Assembly: GCA_001798135.1 (NCBI GenBank)
Contig: MGRJ01000015.1
Span: 1 to 64,000, forward strand
DNA from: Deltaproteobacteria bacterium RIFCSPHIGHO2_02_FULL_40_28
Lineage (GTDB): Bacteria > UBA10199 > 2-12-FULL-40-28
Reading direction: 5' to 3'
DNA: 64,000 bases
Made by a program: the position numbers and the translations under genes. Every line of letters starts with the position of its first letter. The stretch's first letter is position 1. Shown piece after piece: positions 17,676 through 26,248 of the stretch. Under the pieces are notes generated by a model. That model saw only the letters and a list, made by a program, of their open reading frames with translations. It ran no database searches and was not told the origin of the DNA.

Positions 17676-18551
17676 TTAAGCGGGAAAGCTGTCTAAGGTG
17701 ATACAGGTTTTAATCAGATAATCCTTTTCTACAAAACGCTGCAATAGCCATTGGGAGAGTGTTTCAGGGGATTGTGGCAGTTGCTTAACAAGAAAACGTC
17801 TCGCATGCAAATGCACCTTTTTTACATCTCCACGTATCCACTGCCAGGTGGTGGGGATGTTTTTACCATAACAAAAAGTCAAATCATAAACCGCCGTTAC
17901 ATGGCCTTTAAGGCCTTCCAATGTTGCCACAAACCCTTTTGTGCGTGGAGTTAAAACATGATTGAGGACGGCTAAACCTTTATTTTTAGCATATTCCTGG
18001 CTGCTCTTGAGTTTTTTTGGTGTGATGCGTGTGCCCTCAACAAACGATACCACCCACAACGGAACCTGATGTTGCCGAAGGTTTTGAAAAACCTTGCGAA
18101 TAGAATGTTTATCCTTCATCCAATCTCTTTTGATAAACAGACAATCAAGAAACCACATTCCCCAACCCACACCAGGCATATATTTAATCGGATCTTTAAC
18201 AAACCATTTGAGATCACCCAATCTTTTTTTGGTGAGGGCAAAATCGAGTAAAACAGGGATGTCGGTTATTTCTTGATGATTAAGGATCACAATTGCATTT
18301 TCTTTTTCTGGAATCGTGTCACCGGAGATGATGATTTCTGTTTTATTGATTTTTCTGGAAAAGATGACACACAGAGCCCACCAAAAATTGGCAATCTCAC
18401 GATTGATACGACGGAAGATTTTAAGTGAAAAAGGCCGTACTACCATGCTGAGCATTTGTGCCAGGTTGCAACCCATGAGGATGGCGAAAAGAATAAACGA
18501 TACAACGATTGATCTTGTTTCGATGATTACATGGGAGTTTAATCCAGACAT
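17676..18551 (-). CDS. PlsC/YihG-like lysophospholipid acyltransferase
   Basis: The 291-residue protein has an N-terminal membrane helix (about residues 14-32) and the acyltransferase motifs NHQEITD (N91-H92-x4-D) and FVEGTR. The segment with PGVGWGMWFLDCLFIKRDW is like the YihG/LCLAT1 branch of 1-acylglycerol-3-phosphate acyltransferases. It probably transfers an acyl chain to a lysophospholipid at the inner membrane; the exact substrate is unknown. It ends 18 nt from the end of the sigma-54 gene on the other strand, with no terminator visible between them. Confidence 0.85.
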   Translation of the reverse strand: MSGLNSHVIIETRSIVVSFILFAILMGCNLAQMLSMVVRPFSLKIFRRINREIANFWWALCVIFSRKINKTEIIISGDTIPEKENAIVILNHQEITDIPVLLDFALTKKRLGDLKWFVKDPIKYMPGVGWGMWFLDCLFIKRDWMKDKHSIRKVFQNLRQHQVPLWVVSFVEGTRITPKKLKSSQEYAKNKGLAVLNHVLTPRTKGFVATLEGLKGHVTAVYDLTFCYGKNIPTTWQWIRGDVKKVHLHARRFLVKQLPQSPETLSQWLLQRFVEKDYLIKTCITLDSFPA

Positions 18552-18609
18552 TGATTACTCATAGCTTCGAGACGCTTCATTGTCCACTGATCTCGCCAAA
18601 TTTTGTTTG

Positions 18610-19875
18610 TCATTTTTGATCTCCCACATTGGTGGGACTTGTTTGACTAAATTGACTTAAAGTTCCTCGAATCAATTTACCTGTAAAAATAGATTTATCT
18701 CCTGCCAAATCCCACGTCCATTCATTTTCAACTTCTTTTTTCGACTTAAAAACAGGATTTGAAAAGCTCATCACGCTGGCATAGCCCCATTTGCCTCGAG
18801 ATTCGTAAGCTAAAAAAGCATGACCAGTTTCGGGTCCATCAGTGTAAATAATGGCTTTGCAATGAAGACGATTATCTTCACACAAAGTTTGAAGCCCTTC
18901 GGTGTATTCGGAACAATCATACACTCCTTCTGCAATAGAATTGGCTACCACTCGGGGAGTTTCCTGATGCTGGTAATCTAGAAAATGTCTGAAGTAGAGA
19001 TGACCTATCCAGGGAATTTTTTCTTTTTCAATTTGACCGGAACGAACAAGAAATTTAACTCGTTGTCTTACAGCTTGAAAATCTTTTGGATTAACCCCAT
19101 TAAAAAGGGCTGCAATATATTGTTTTGATTCCCATACAGAAAAATTTGAATGGCTTAGATAAGAAGCCCAATTATTTTTAAAATCATTGTCCAAAAGAAG
19201 GGCAGTATAAGCTATTAAATCATCAGAAGCTGCAAAACTATCTTTGGGGGATACTTTTTGTCCCAGAGAATTTTGTATTTTCTTTGCAGCAACAAGAGTA
19301 ACAGGATCTAAGTTTTCTGCTTGGGAAGCTTTTTGTGCATGGTCTATTGCTTCTTGTGGTTTTCCACTGTGACTTAAATAAATAGCCAAGCCATAATCTA
19401 AGTAGGGGTTATCAACATCGATACCAGTAAGTTGGGTGATGGCAGTATTTAATCCTTCCCAATTTCCACAATACACTTCAAGCCAGATCAGACGTTCTGA
19501 AAGATAGATTTGGTTTTCGGGTTCTTCTGTAGAATCAGAAATGGCTCGATTAAGAGATCCCCTAGCAGCAAATTTCATACCCCCATGAGCATTTTCAATG
19601 AAGTTTACATACTGGGCTAGGGCAGCATCGTTTAAGGCTTTAGGTTTTTCAATAAAATATTCGTAACTTTGAGTTAAATATTTCCTGGCAGCTTCACTTG
19701 ATATGCCAGAAGAAATAAGAGTTGCCCAATTTTCATCATCTAAAACACTATCGGGTCTAGAAAGTTGCAAGAGATCAGCTTTGGTATTAAGACTAGCTAA
19801 TTCTGCATAAAGAACCGGATCAAGCCGCTGTGCTAGGTGGTCTAAGGTAATAACTTTCGAAGTTACATCTGCCAT
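18610..19875 (-). CDS. Unknown protein, possible transglutaminase-like C-terminus
   Basis: I do not recognise this 421-residue protein as a named family. The middle (about residues 120-200) has TPR-like helices (YLDYGLAIYLSHSGKPQEAIDHA). The C-terminal third contains DCSEYTEGLQTL, then GHAFLAYESRGKWGYAS; a Cys (C321 from this start) followed by a His (H352) in a beta context resembles transglutaminase-like papain-fold proteins, but the third catalytic residue is not obvious. There is no signal peptide. I chose the ATG at 19875 over a GTG at 19884. It is cooriented with the exported protein upstream, 107 nt away. Confidence 0.75.
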   Translation of the reverse strand: MADVTSKVITLDHLAQRLDPVLYAELASLNTKADLLQLSRPDSVLDDENWATLISSGISSEAARKYLTQSYEYFIEKPKALNDAALAQYVNFIENAHGGMKFAARGSLNRAISDSTEEPENQIYLSERLIWLEVYCGNWEGLNTAITQLTGIDVDNPYLDYGLAIYLSHSGKPQEAIDHAQKASQAENLDPVTLVAAKKIQNSLGQKVSPKDSFAASDDLIAYTALLLDNDFKNNWASYLSHSNFSVWESKQYIAALFNGVNPKDFQAVRQRVKFLVRSGQIEKEKIPWIGHLYFRHFLDYQHQETPRVVANSIAEGVYDCSEYTEGLQTLCEDNRLHCKAIIYTDGPETGHAFLAYESRGKWGYASVMSFSNPVFKSKKEVENEWTWDLAGDKSIFTGKLIRGTLSQFSQTSPTNVGDQK

Positions 19876-19982
19876 AGGGTGCACTTAATTCATTACCAGG
19901 CGTAAACGCAATACGCACTGCGTTATAAAAAAATTAAAGGTATCCCGCAATGACAGGACCCGTTTTTATTACAAGTATAAAT

Positions 19983-20417
19983 TTATTTTTCCTGTGGTTT
20001 GGATGTTTCAATATCCGGTGCCACAAGAGGTTTCGGTATACTTGGGTTTTCTTGTGCCTGTTTTTCTTGCTTGATAATAGGTCTTAAAGCCACCCCCTGA
20101 TTAGAGGCAAATTTTTCTTGGAGCCAAAGCTGCTTTCTTTGCTCTCCCAAGGCTTCTAGGGTGGGGTTTAAAGACTGATTGTAAAGCCTAGGTTGAGGAT
20201 ATTCAGGTCGTGTGTAAGTATACCGCGGATAAAAATAATTAAATGAATAAAAAGAGGAGGGGTAATAACCATAACGCAAGGGCACATACCACGAAGGATA
20301 GGGAGAATAGGGTGACCAATAGCTAAAAGTGTAGGTGGTATCGGCAAGGGCTGGGAGAGAGAGTGTTGTTCCCAAACCCAAAACTAAAATAATCACAATG
20401 TATTTAAAAAACTTCAT
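19983..20417 (-). CDS. Exported Tyr/Pro-rich protein of unknown function
   Basis: A signal peptide (about residues 1-25, ending LPALA) precedes a short segment very rich in Tyr, Pro, Ser and Phe (about 26-90), then a charged C-terminal tail with PKPLVAP. The 144-residue protein resembles low-complexity periplasmic or surface proteins found in many genomes, without a recognised family. It is divergent from trmL, and the 121-nt gap should hold promoters for both. The composition and signal sequence suggest a real gene. Confidence 0.65.
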   Translation of the reverse strand: MKFFKYIVIILVLGLGTTLSLPALADTTYTFSYWSPYSPYPSWYVPLRYGYYPSSFYSFNYFYPRYTYTRPEYPQPRLYNQSLNPTLEALGEQRKQLWLQEKFASNQGVALRPIIKQEKQAQENPSIPKPLVAPDIETSKPQEK

Positions 20418-20502
20418 TCCCTTTAATTATCGGCAATGGCAGCTTAAAAGTTGCTAAGGGAATTCATTACCCCAAGCTTAAAAATCTATTAAATTCAAGT
20501 AC

Positions 20503-20530
20503 TTGACAAGGACCTTTTGAGTCATATAAA
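20503..20530 (+). promoter_or_regulatory. trmL promoter close to the start codon
   Basis: TTGACA (20503-20508), a 16-bp spacer and TATAAA (20525-20530). The usual start point (7 nt after the -10) falls at about 20537, only 2 nt before the ATG at 20539, and no Shine-Dalgarno is present. The trmL mRNA is therefore predicted to be practically leaderless. Confidence 0.65.
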
Positions 20531-20538
20531 ACTTCTCC

Positions 20539-21003
20539 ATGCTTTTTAACATTGTTTTGGTAGAACCTCAAATTCCTCCCAATACAGGAAACATTGCAAG
20601 ATTATGTGCAGGTCTTGATGGCAAGCTTCATCTTGTAAAGCCTCTTGGTTTTTCAACAGAGGATCGTTACTTAAAACGTGCAGGCTTAGATTATTGGCCC
20701 CATGTGCAATTGGAGTATCATAATTCTTTAGAAGATTTAAAAGCAATTTACCTTAAATCTCATTTTTTTTATTTCACTACAAAGTCAAATCGCCTGTATA
20801 CACAAGCCAAGTTTCAAGAAGGAGATTTTTTAGTTTTTGGAAGTGAAACAAAGGGGCTTTCAAAAAAAATATTGGAAGAAAATGCAGAGCATACTTTCAC
20901 AATTCCCATGACGGGAAAAATTCGGAGTTTAAATCTTTCAAGTGCTGTGGCCATGGTGGTAGGGGAGGCGCTGAGACAAAATAATTTATTTCATTATTCA
21001 TGA
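20539..21003 (+). CDS. trmL: tRNA (cytidine34/uridine34-2'-O)-methyltransferase TrmL
   Basis: The 154-residue SPOUT enzyme opens with NIVLVEPQIPPNTGNIARLCA and closes with FTIPMTGKIRSLNLSSAVAMVVGEALR, the SAM-binding trefoil-knot motifs of TrmL (YibK). FGSETKGL (motif 2) is also intact. It methylates the ribose at the wobble base of tRNA-Leu isoacceptors. The length is typical. The start is fixed by homology because there is no ribosome site; a promoter -10 sits just 8 nt upstream. A palindromic element follows 2 nt after the stop. Confidence 0.92.
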   Translation: MLFNIVLVEPQIPPNTGNIARLCAGLDGKLHLVKPLGFSTEDRYLKRAGLDYWPHVQLEYHNSLEDLKAIYLKSHFFYFTTKSNRLYTQAKFQEGDFLVFGSETKGLSKKILEENAEHTFTIPMTGKIRSLNLSSAVAMVVGEALRQNNLFHYS

Positions 21004-21005
21004 AG

Positions 21006-21077
21006 AGCGGGTCCTGCCACCAGGAGGTTTCCCGCTGGTGCGCGCCATCGGAAGCCCTCCTCCTGGTGTCACCCGCT
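21006..21077. repeat. Palindromic element with AGCGGGT/ACCCGCT ends
   Basis: Between convergent trmL and the transglycosylase gene lies a 72-bp element with outer ends AGCGGGT (21006-21012) and ACCCGCT (21071-21077) and a perfect 10-bp inner pair CACCAGGAGG (21018-21027)/CCTCCTGGTG (21059-21068). It could act as a two-way terminator. The same outer ends occur at 11703-11820, which suggests one family with variable interiors. Confidence 0.65.
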
Positions 21078-21109
21078 TTCATCAATTACCCTACAGAGTT
21101 ACCGTGATT

Positions 21110-21838
21110 TTATGCAAATCGAATACGACTAGGAGCAGGTGGGTCGAAAACCCCAGCGGTTTGAATGCCCTGTGTGTGTTGTTTCACGGCACGTACATAG
21201 TTTTGAGTTTCTGCAAATGGTGGAATGCCTCCATAACGTTCTACATTAAGAGGCCCGGCATTGTAGGCAGCCAAAGCCAAATCGGTGTTTCCATTAAAAC
21301 GCACCAGCATTTGCTTTAAATACCTGGTTCCACCATCAATGTTTTGTGCGGGATTAAAGGGGTCTCTCACTCCAAGATTTTGAGCTGTTTCAGGCATCAG
21401 TTGCATCATGCCCATGGCACCAGCATTAGAGATGGCTCTTGGATTGTAGTTGGATTCTTGTTTGATCACTCCCGCCACTAAATTGGGATCAACCCCATGC
21501 TTTTGAGCAGAGCGGTCAATCATGTGTTTGTAGTGAGCAAGCTGACGTGGGGTCGGGGCGTTAGAAGGCTGAATCCCTTGCATGTCTTTTTCATTAAGAG
21601 CACCAGTCATAGCTTCTGGAGGATTTTCTGCTTCTTTTTGGGCCTTAGCCATTTCTGCGGGTGTTTGTTTCCAGTAAAGTGGTTGCCCCGCCATGCTATT
21701 GGGCGCTTCGAAACCCCTAGCAAATTTTTGTTTGTCTTCTAAAAGAGCATCAAAAGAATTTTTAGACGAAGAACTTGTTTTGGTACTTGTTTTTTCACCA
21801 CCAACTATTCCTCTTTTTTGGTCATTTGTAATCTTCAT
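21110..21838 (-). CDS. Lytic transglycosylase (SLT domain)
   Basis: The C-terminal half of this 242-residue protein is a soluble-lytic-transglycosylase domain: [14 protein letters not shown] with the catalytic Glu, [13 protein letters not shown], then ALAAYNAGP. It cleaves the MurNAc-GlcNAc bond of peptidoglycan. The N-terminal 100 residues are charged and probably disordered ([15 protein letters not shown]), with no clear signal peptide. This layout resembles flagellar or secretion-associated transglycosylases, whose export route is not Sec. No flagellar genes are near, so the exact role is open. Confidence 0.85.
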   Translation of the reverse strand: MKITNDQKRGIVGGEKTSTKTSSSSKNSFDALLEDKQKFARGFEAPNSMAGQPLYWKQTPAEMAKAQKEAENPPEAMTGALNEKDMQGIQPSNAPTPRQLAHYKHMIDRSAQKHGVDPNLVAGVIKQESNYNPRAISNAGAMGMMQLMPETAQNLGVRDPFNPAQNIDGGTRYLKQMLVRFNGNTDLALAAYNAGPLNVERYGGIPPFAETQNYVRAVKQHTQGIQTAGVFDPPAPSRIRFA

Positions 21839-21986
21839 AAACCCAACCTATTTTATCATAAATTACGTCAGTTGCCATTATCGGGTTTGGTACCTGCCAA
21901 AGGTGCGAAAAGAATGAATTATTTTTTAACCCCTAAATATTTTAAAAAAATAAGTAAATTCAATTAGTTATGTAGTATAATGGTTC

Positions 21987-22015
21987 TTGATTTTCTAGAT
22001 CCCTAGAGCTAAACT
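21987..22015 (+). promoter_or_regulatory. Probable yjbQ operon promoter
   Basis: TTGATT (21987-21992), a 17-bp spacer and TAAACT (22010-22015). The predicted start point near 22022 lies about 3 nt before the ATG at 22025, again with no Shine-Dalgarno. The match to consensus is only moderate. Confidence 0.4.
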
Positions 22016-22024
22016 TATATCTTA

Positions 22025-22462
22025 ATGCCTTCTTACCTTCTTACCGCCTATCTCAACACAAGCAAGGAAGTTGACATCTTGAATGCAACTCATGATGTTA
22101 AAAGAGCACATCGAGAATCTAAAATCGTTAATGGACTGTTAACGGTTTATCTTCCTGGAAGCTGTGCTGGGGTAAAAGTTTTAGAAAACGAACCTGAGGT
22201 GCAAAAAAAATTTCTAAATCTTATTTCTTCTTTTACTCCAAATTCAACAGAAGCTCGTCCAAAAAGACGCTCAAATACGGGGCATGATGCTGCTCATTTA
22301 AGAGCGGCTCTTCTTTCTAATTCTGTAGGAATTCCCATTAAAGACGGGAAACTTCTTTTAGGGCCTTGGCAAGAAGTTGTGTTGTACGATTTTGATGATC
22401 GGATTGGAAGACGTGATTTTCACATTTTGGTTATGGGGGATGAGGCTGAACAAAAAAAATAA
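22025..22462 (+). CDS. yjbQ: YjbQ/UPF0047 family protein
   Basis: This 145-residue protein keeps the C-terminal YjbQ core: GHDAAHLRAALLSNS, then VGIPIKDGKLLLGPWQEVVLYDFD. The usual HTTA-type motif near the middle of the fold is replaced by LPGSCAG at about residue 46, so the conserved first His of the family is missing. UPF0047 proteins have reported thiamin-phosphate-synthase-like activity whose physiological role is unclear; the missing His makes activity here doubtful. It stands first in the run yjbQ-phoH-pgpH-ybeY-lnt-prfB and ends 1 nt before phoH. Confidence 0.82.
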   Translation: MPSYLLTAYLNTSKEVDILNATHDVKRAHRESKIVNGLLTVYLPGSCAGVKVLENEPEVQKKFLNLISSFTPNSTEARPKRRSNTGHDAAHLRAALLSNSVGIPIKDGKLLLGPWQEVVLYDFDDRIGRRDFHILVMGDEAEQKK

Positions 22463-22463
22463 T

Positions 22464-23438
22464 ATGGACAAAACTAAAAAAAGTGCGCTTTCACATAAAA
22501 CCCTTCATTTTTATGATAATCGTTTAACTCAAAGTCTTTATGGTCCTCATGAAAGTCACTTAAAAATCATAGAAAAAAAGATTCCTGTGATTTTAAGAGC
22601 AAGGGGCAACGAAATAAATATTTCAGGAGAATCTGAAGCAATTGACCAAGCTTTTAAGATTTTAAATAAACTCTACACTTTAGCAGAGAGAGGACAAAAT
22701 TTAACGGAGGTTGATATCGAACGTACCATCCATCTTTCCAATGATATTTCTCATGATGGAGAAGAAGCCAAAGAAGATAAAATTATTATTCCAGGAAGGA
22801 ATAAAGTTATTTACCCTCATACCTTAGGTCAAAGAGAGTATGTTAAAACTTTGCTTCACCATGATATTACTTTTGGCTTAGGCCCAGCGGGTACAGGCAA
22901 AACCTACCTTGCCATGGCTATTGGAGTGCATTTAATTTTAAAAGGACAGGTTAAACGTATTGTGCTAACAAGGCCCGCGGTAGAGGCAGGAGAGAGGTTG
23001 GGATTTTTACCAGGAGATTTAGCTGAGAAAGTAAATCCCTATTTACGGCCACTTTATGATGCCTTAAATGATATGCTCGATTTTGAAAGAACTCAACGTA
23101 TGTTAGATCGCAACGAAATTGAAGTAGCTCCCTTGGCTTTTATGCGGGGACGCACCCTTAATGAGTGTTTTGTTATTTTAGATGAAGCTCAAAATTGTAC
23201 CCATGAACAAATGAAAATGTTTTTAACTCGTATTGGGCAACAATCGAAAGCTGTTGTTACGGGAGATATGACTCAAACGGATTTACCCTTGGGCCTGAAA
23301 CCTGGATTAAAACATGCCGTTAAAATTTTGCAAGACATACCGGGCATTGGTGTTTGTTATTTAACCGAGAAGGATGTAGTGAGGCATCCCTTGGTTCAAC
23401 AAATTATTAAGGCTTACGAACAGCATGAAGAAAAGTAG
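22464..23438 (+). CDS. phoH: PhoH-like ATPase
   Basis: The 324-residue protein has a Walker A motif GPAGTGKTYLA, then LTRPAVEAGERLGFLPGDL and the Walker B-like VILDEAQNCT, followed by GDMTQ: the PhoH superfamily-1-like ATPase fold. An N-terminal KH-like segment (about residues 30-90) is also typical. I use the ATG at 22464; the frame stays open upstream but would overlap yjbQ with non-conserved residues. PhoH genes next to ybeY and pgpH form a widespread RNA-metabolism cluster. It overlaps pgpH by 14 nt. Confidence 0.92.
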   Translation: MDKTKKSALSHKTLHFYDNRLTQSLYGPHESHLKIIEKKIPVILRARGNEINISGESEAIDQAFKILNKLYTLAERGQNLTEVDIERTIHLSNDISHDGEEAKEDKIIIPGRNKVIYPHTLGQREYVKTLLHHDITFGLGPAGTGKTYLAMAIGVHLILKGQVKRIVLTRPAVEAGERLGFLPGDLAEKVNPYLRPLYDALNDMLDFERTQRMLDRNEIEVAPLAFMRGRTLNECFVILDEAQNCTHEQMKMFLTRIGQQSKAVVTGDMTQTDLPLGLKPGLKHAVKILQDIPGIGVCYLTEKDVVRHPLVQQIIKAYEQHEEK

Positions 23439-25878
23439 TTTTATGAAGAAAAAAAATCAACGAATAAAAAAAGAAGCCCCATCTTTTTGGACCAAAGAAA
23501 AAGCTGATTATGCTGTTAATCTTTTCCTCGTTATTCTTTTAGCCTTAGGCATTACTGTTCTTCTTAATTTACACATGGATAGTTTGCCTCAGAATTTACA
23601 GGTAGGATCCATTGCCCCTAAAGATATTAAGGCCGATCAAAATTATGAAATTATTGATGAACAATCGACTCAAAAATTACGTGAACAAGCTGAAGCGAGT
23701 ATTCTCCCTGTTTTTGATTTTGATCCTACAATCGAAATTGATTTAGTAAGTCGTATTAAGGAGTCTTTTACAAAAGGTCGTCAAATTATTTATGATGGAA
23801 CAACAATTAAAGCCAAGGCCGCAGAAAAAGAACAGTTTAAATCTAAACTCAAATCAGAATTTTTAACTGCCTTTGGTTTTAATCTTGATGATGAGAGTTA
23901 TGCTTTGTTTAGAAAATATTCTTTTCATCCTTCGATGGAAAGAACCCTTACTTATTTGCTTCATCGTGCAAGCCAGTTTCCCATTATTCATGCAGTTGAT
24001 GAATTAAATCCCTATGCTGATCGTGGCATTATTTTAAGAAGGTTGTCTTTTGATGAGACCATAGAAGAAGAAGTGATTAAGGATGTAAGCCTTGTTCTTG
24101 ATGTAAATACAGCTAAAAAGAAGATTGAAGAAATTAGCTTATCATCTATCTCAGGCTTTCTTAATTTAGAGCTTCTCGATTCTTCTGTGTTTGATGTTAC
24201 TAAAAATGTTGCGCAAGCACTTGTGAAAGTGAGCATGAATTATAACGGTTTAGAAACCGACATGCGTAAACAACGAGCCAGGGCCAATGTAAAAAATACC
24301 ATCATTAAAGTAAAAAGAGGCGAATCGATTATTCGCAGTGGGGATCGCTTAGAGCCATGGCATTTAACTGTCATTGAGGGTATTCGAAAAGAACTTTTAA
24401 AAACAAATCATATTTATCGTTTTATTGGGCTTTTTCTCTTTGTCAGCTTGGTTTTGTTTATCGTTTTCTTTTATGCACAACGCTATATTCGTCGATTTAA
24501 GCCTAATCGAAAAGATCTTGTTTTTCTTGGATTAACACTCATGATTTCTCTTCTCATTTTAAGAATGGGAGTTTTTATTTCAACAGCAGTTAGAGATGCT
24601 CTTCCTTTCACTATTGGTACCAATACTCTCTACTACATTATCCCTGTAGCAAGTGGAGCCATGCTGGTTCGCTTTATTCTTAACTCTGAGGCGGCTTTTA
24701 TTTTTTCGGTTGTGATTAGTCTTTTTTCGGGAGTGTATCTCGGCAATAGTTTAGAAATGATGGTTTATTACCTTATTGGCAGTGTTTATGCGGCCCACGT
24801 TGTAGCCAGAGTGGATAGACGTTCTGCCTTATTTCGTGGGGGATTAATGGCTGGGGTGGTCAATGCGATTATCTTATCTAGTTTAAGTCTTATTTCTTCT
24901 GCTGCTGTTTTAAGTCGTGTGGAGATTTCTCTTTTAGCAACTAACATGATTTTTGGCATTTGTGCTGGTTTAATCACTCCCATGCTTGTGCTTATTTTAA
25001 GCCCCATTGCAGAAAGCCTTTTTAATTACACCACAGATATTAAACTTTTAGAATTAGCTAATTTAAGTCACCCCTTACTTAAAGAAATGCTCATTTCTGC
25101 TCCAGGCACTTATCATCATAGCCAAATGGTGGGTGTGTTAGCTGAATCAGGAGCACAAGCGATTGAGGCTAATCCCCTGGTGGCAAGAGTAGGCAGTTAT
25201 TATCATGATATTGGTAAGATGAAAAAAGCACAGTACTTCATTGAAAATCAAAGAGGAGAAAATCCACACGATAAATTAGCTCCTTCTATGAGTGCTTTGA
25301 TTATTGAAGCCCATGTTAAAGATGGCCTAGAAATGGCCAAGCTTCATAAGTTGCCTGGTAAAATTATGGATATGATCCCAGAACATCAAGGAACCAAACT
25401 CATCGGGTATTTTTATAATAAAGCTAAAAAAATGGAGGATCCTGCTTTGAGTGGCAGAGTAGCAGAAGCAGACTATCGTTACATAGGACCCAAGCCTCAA
25501 ACCAAGGAAGCGGGCATTGTGATGTTGGCAGATGCAGTAGAGGCTGCAGTAAGAACCCTGCAGGAAAAATCACCAGCTAAAATACGTACTACAGTTGAAA
25601 AACTGGTAAATCAACATTTTGTAGATGAACAATTAGATGAATGTGATCTTACTTTAAGGGATATTCATCAAATAGCCGATGCCTTTGTTAAAATTTTAAT
25701 TGGCATGTATCATCAGAGAGTTGAATATCCAGAAGGAGCTTTGATTTCTGGTGTGCCCCATGCCCTGGGTGCTCGTATTCATGTTATTCAAGATAAAGTA
25801 AACACAAATGAAAATCGCTCTCACGAACAACCATCCCAAGCGGCGAATATCTCGCCCTTATTTAGAAAAAAAGATTAA
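23425..25878 (+). CDS. pgpH: PgpH-type 7TM-HD c-di-AMP phosphodiesterase
   Basis: The 817-residue membrane protein has one N-terminal helix, a large extracytoplasmic 7TMR-HDED region (about residues 50-320), about seven membrane helices (330-530) and a cytoplasmic HD domain with TYHHSQMV, YYHDIGK and PEHQGTKL. This is the PgpH (YqfF) layout; PgpH hydrolyses cyclic di-AMP. A diadenylate cyclase gene at 45.5-46.5 kb supplies the matching synthase. The alternative start at 23443 would avoid the overlap with phoH. Its end overlaps ybeY by 71 nt. Confidence 0.92.
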   Translation: MKKSSFMKKKNQRIKKEAPSFWTKEKADYAVNLFLVILLALGITVLLNLHMDSLPQNLQVGSIAPKDIKADQNYEIIDEQSTQKLREQAEASILPVFDFDPTIEIDLVSRIKESFTKGRQIIYDGTTIKAKAAEKEQFKSKLKSEFLTAFGFNLDDESYALFRKYSFHPSMERTLTYLLHRASQFPIIHAVDELNPYADRGIILRRLSFDETIEEEVIKDVSLVLDVNTAKKKIEEISLSSISGFLNLELLDSSVFDVTKNVAQALVKVSMNYNGLETDMRKQRARANVKNTIIKVKRGESIIRSGDRLEPWHLTVIEGIRKELLKTNHIYRFIGLFLFVSLVLFIVFFYAQRYIRRFKPNRKDLVFLGLTLMISLLILRMGVFISTAVRDALPFTIGTNTLYYIIPVASGAMLVRFILNSEAAFIFSVVISLFSGVYLGNSLEMMVYYLIGSVYAAHVVARVDRRSALFRGGLMAGVVNAIILSSLSLISSAAVLSRVEISLLATNMIFGICAGLITPMLVLILSPIAESLFNYTTDIKLLELANLSHPLLKEMLISAPGTYHHSQMVGVLAESGAQAIEANPLVARVGSYYHDIGKMKKAQYFIENQRGENPHDKLAPSMSALIIEAHVKDGLEMAKLHKLPGKIMDMIPEHQGTKLIGYFYNKAKKMEDPALSGRVAEADYRYIGPKPQTKEAGIVMLADAVEAAVRTLQEKSPAKIRTTVEKLVNQHFVDEQLDECDLTLRDIHQIADAFVKILIGMYHQRVEYPEGALISGVPHALGARIHVIQDKVNTNENRSHEQPSQAANISPLFRKKD

Positions 25879-26239
25879 AAAGATCATCCAGATTTTGGGT
25901 GATTCAAAGAAAGTTTTAAGTCTTTTATTAACCACGGATAAAAAAATTGCTGCTCTTAATAAAACATTTTTAAAAAAAATTGGTCCAACAGATGTTTTAA
26001 GTTTTCCTTTTAATTCAGATGAAATTTTTGGAGAAATTGTTATTTCTTTGGATACAGCAGCAAAACAAGCTAGGCAATATGGGCTAGGGCTTCATGAACA
26101 ATGTCTTGTTTTAATAATCCATGGCATGCTTCATTTACAGGGATTTGATCACGACACTCAGAAAAAAGAAAAAATAATGCGTCAAAAAGAAAAAATTTTA
26201 ATGCAGGTAATCCTTGGCAAGATAGTCCCTTATTTGTAG
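25808..26239 (+). CDS. ybeY: Endoribonuclease YbeY
   Basis: The 143-residue protein carries the UPF0054 metal motif HGMLHLQGFDH with its three His ligands, and TDVLSFPF upstream. YbeY is a metal-dependent RNase needed for 16S rRNA 3'-end maturation and ribosome quality control. The ATG at 25808 is inside pgpH; no other ATG gives a full-length protein, so the 71-nt overlap is real unless a rarer start codon is used. It sits in the standard phoH-pgpH-ybeY cluster and is followed by lnt. Confidence 0.92.
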   Translation: MKIALTNNHPKRRISRPYLEKKIKKIIQILGDSKKVLSLLLTTDKKIAALNKTFLKKIGPTDVLSFPFNSDEIFGEIVISLDTAAKQARQYGLGLHEQCLVLIIHGMLHLQGFDHDTQKKEKIMRQKEKILMQVILGKIVPYL

Positions 26240-26248
26240 AAAGAAAAA

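Noticed and set aside
19905-19924. Inverted repeat AACGCA-N8-TGCGTT upstream of the 421-residue unknown gene
   Set aside because: Short arms, and I found no second copy in the window, so no regulator can be suggested.
21038-21319. Plus-strand frame of 93 codons
   Set aside because: It begins inside the palindromic element and is antisense to the lytic transglycosylase gene.
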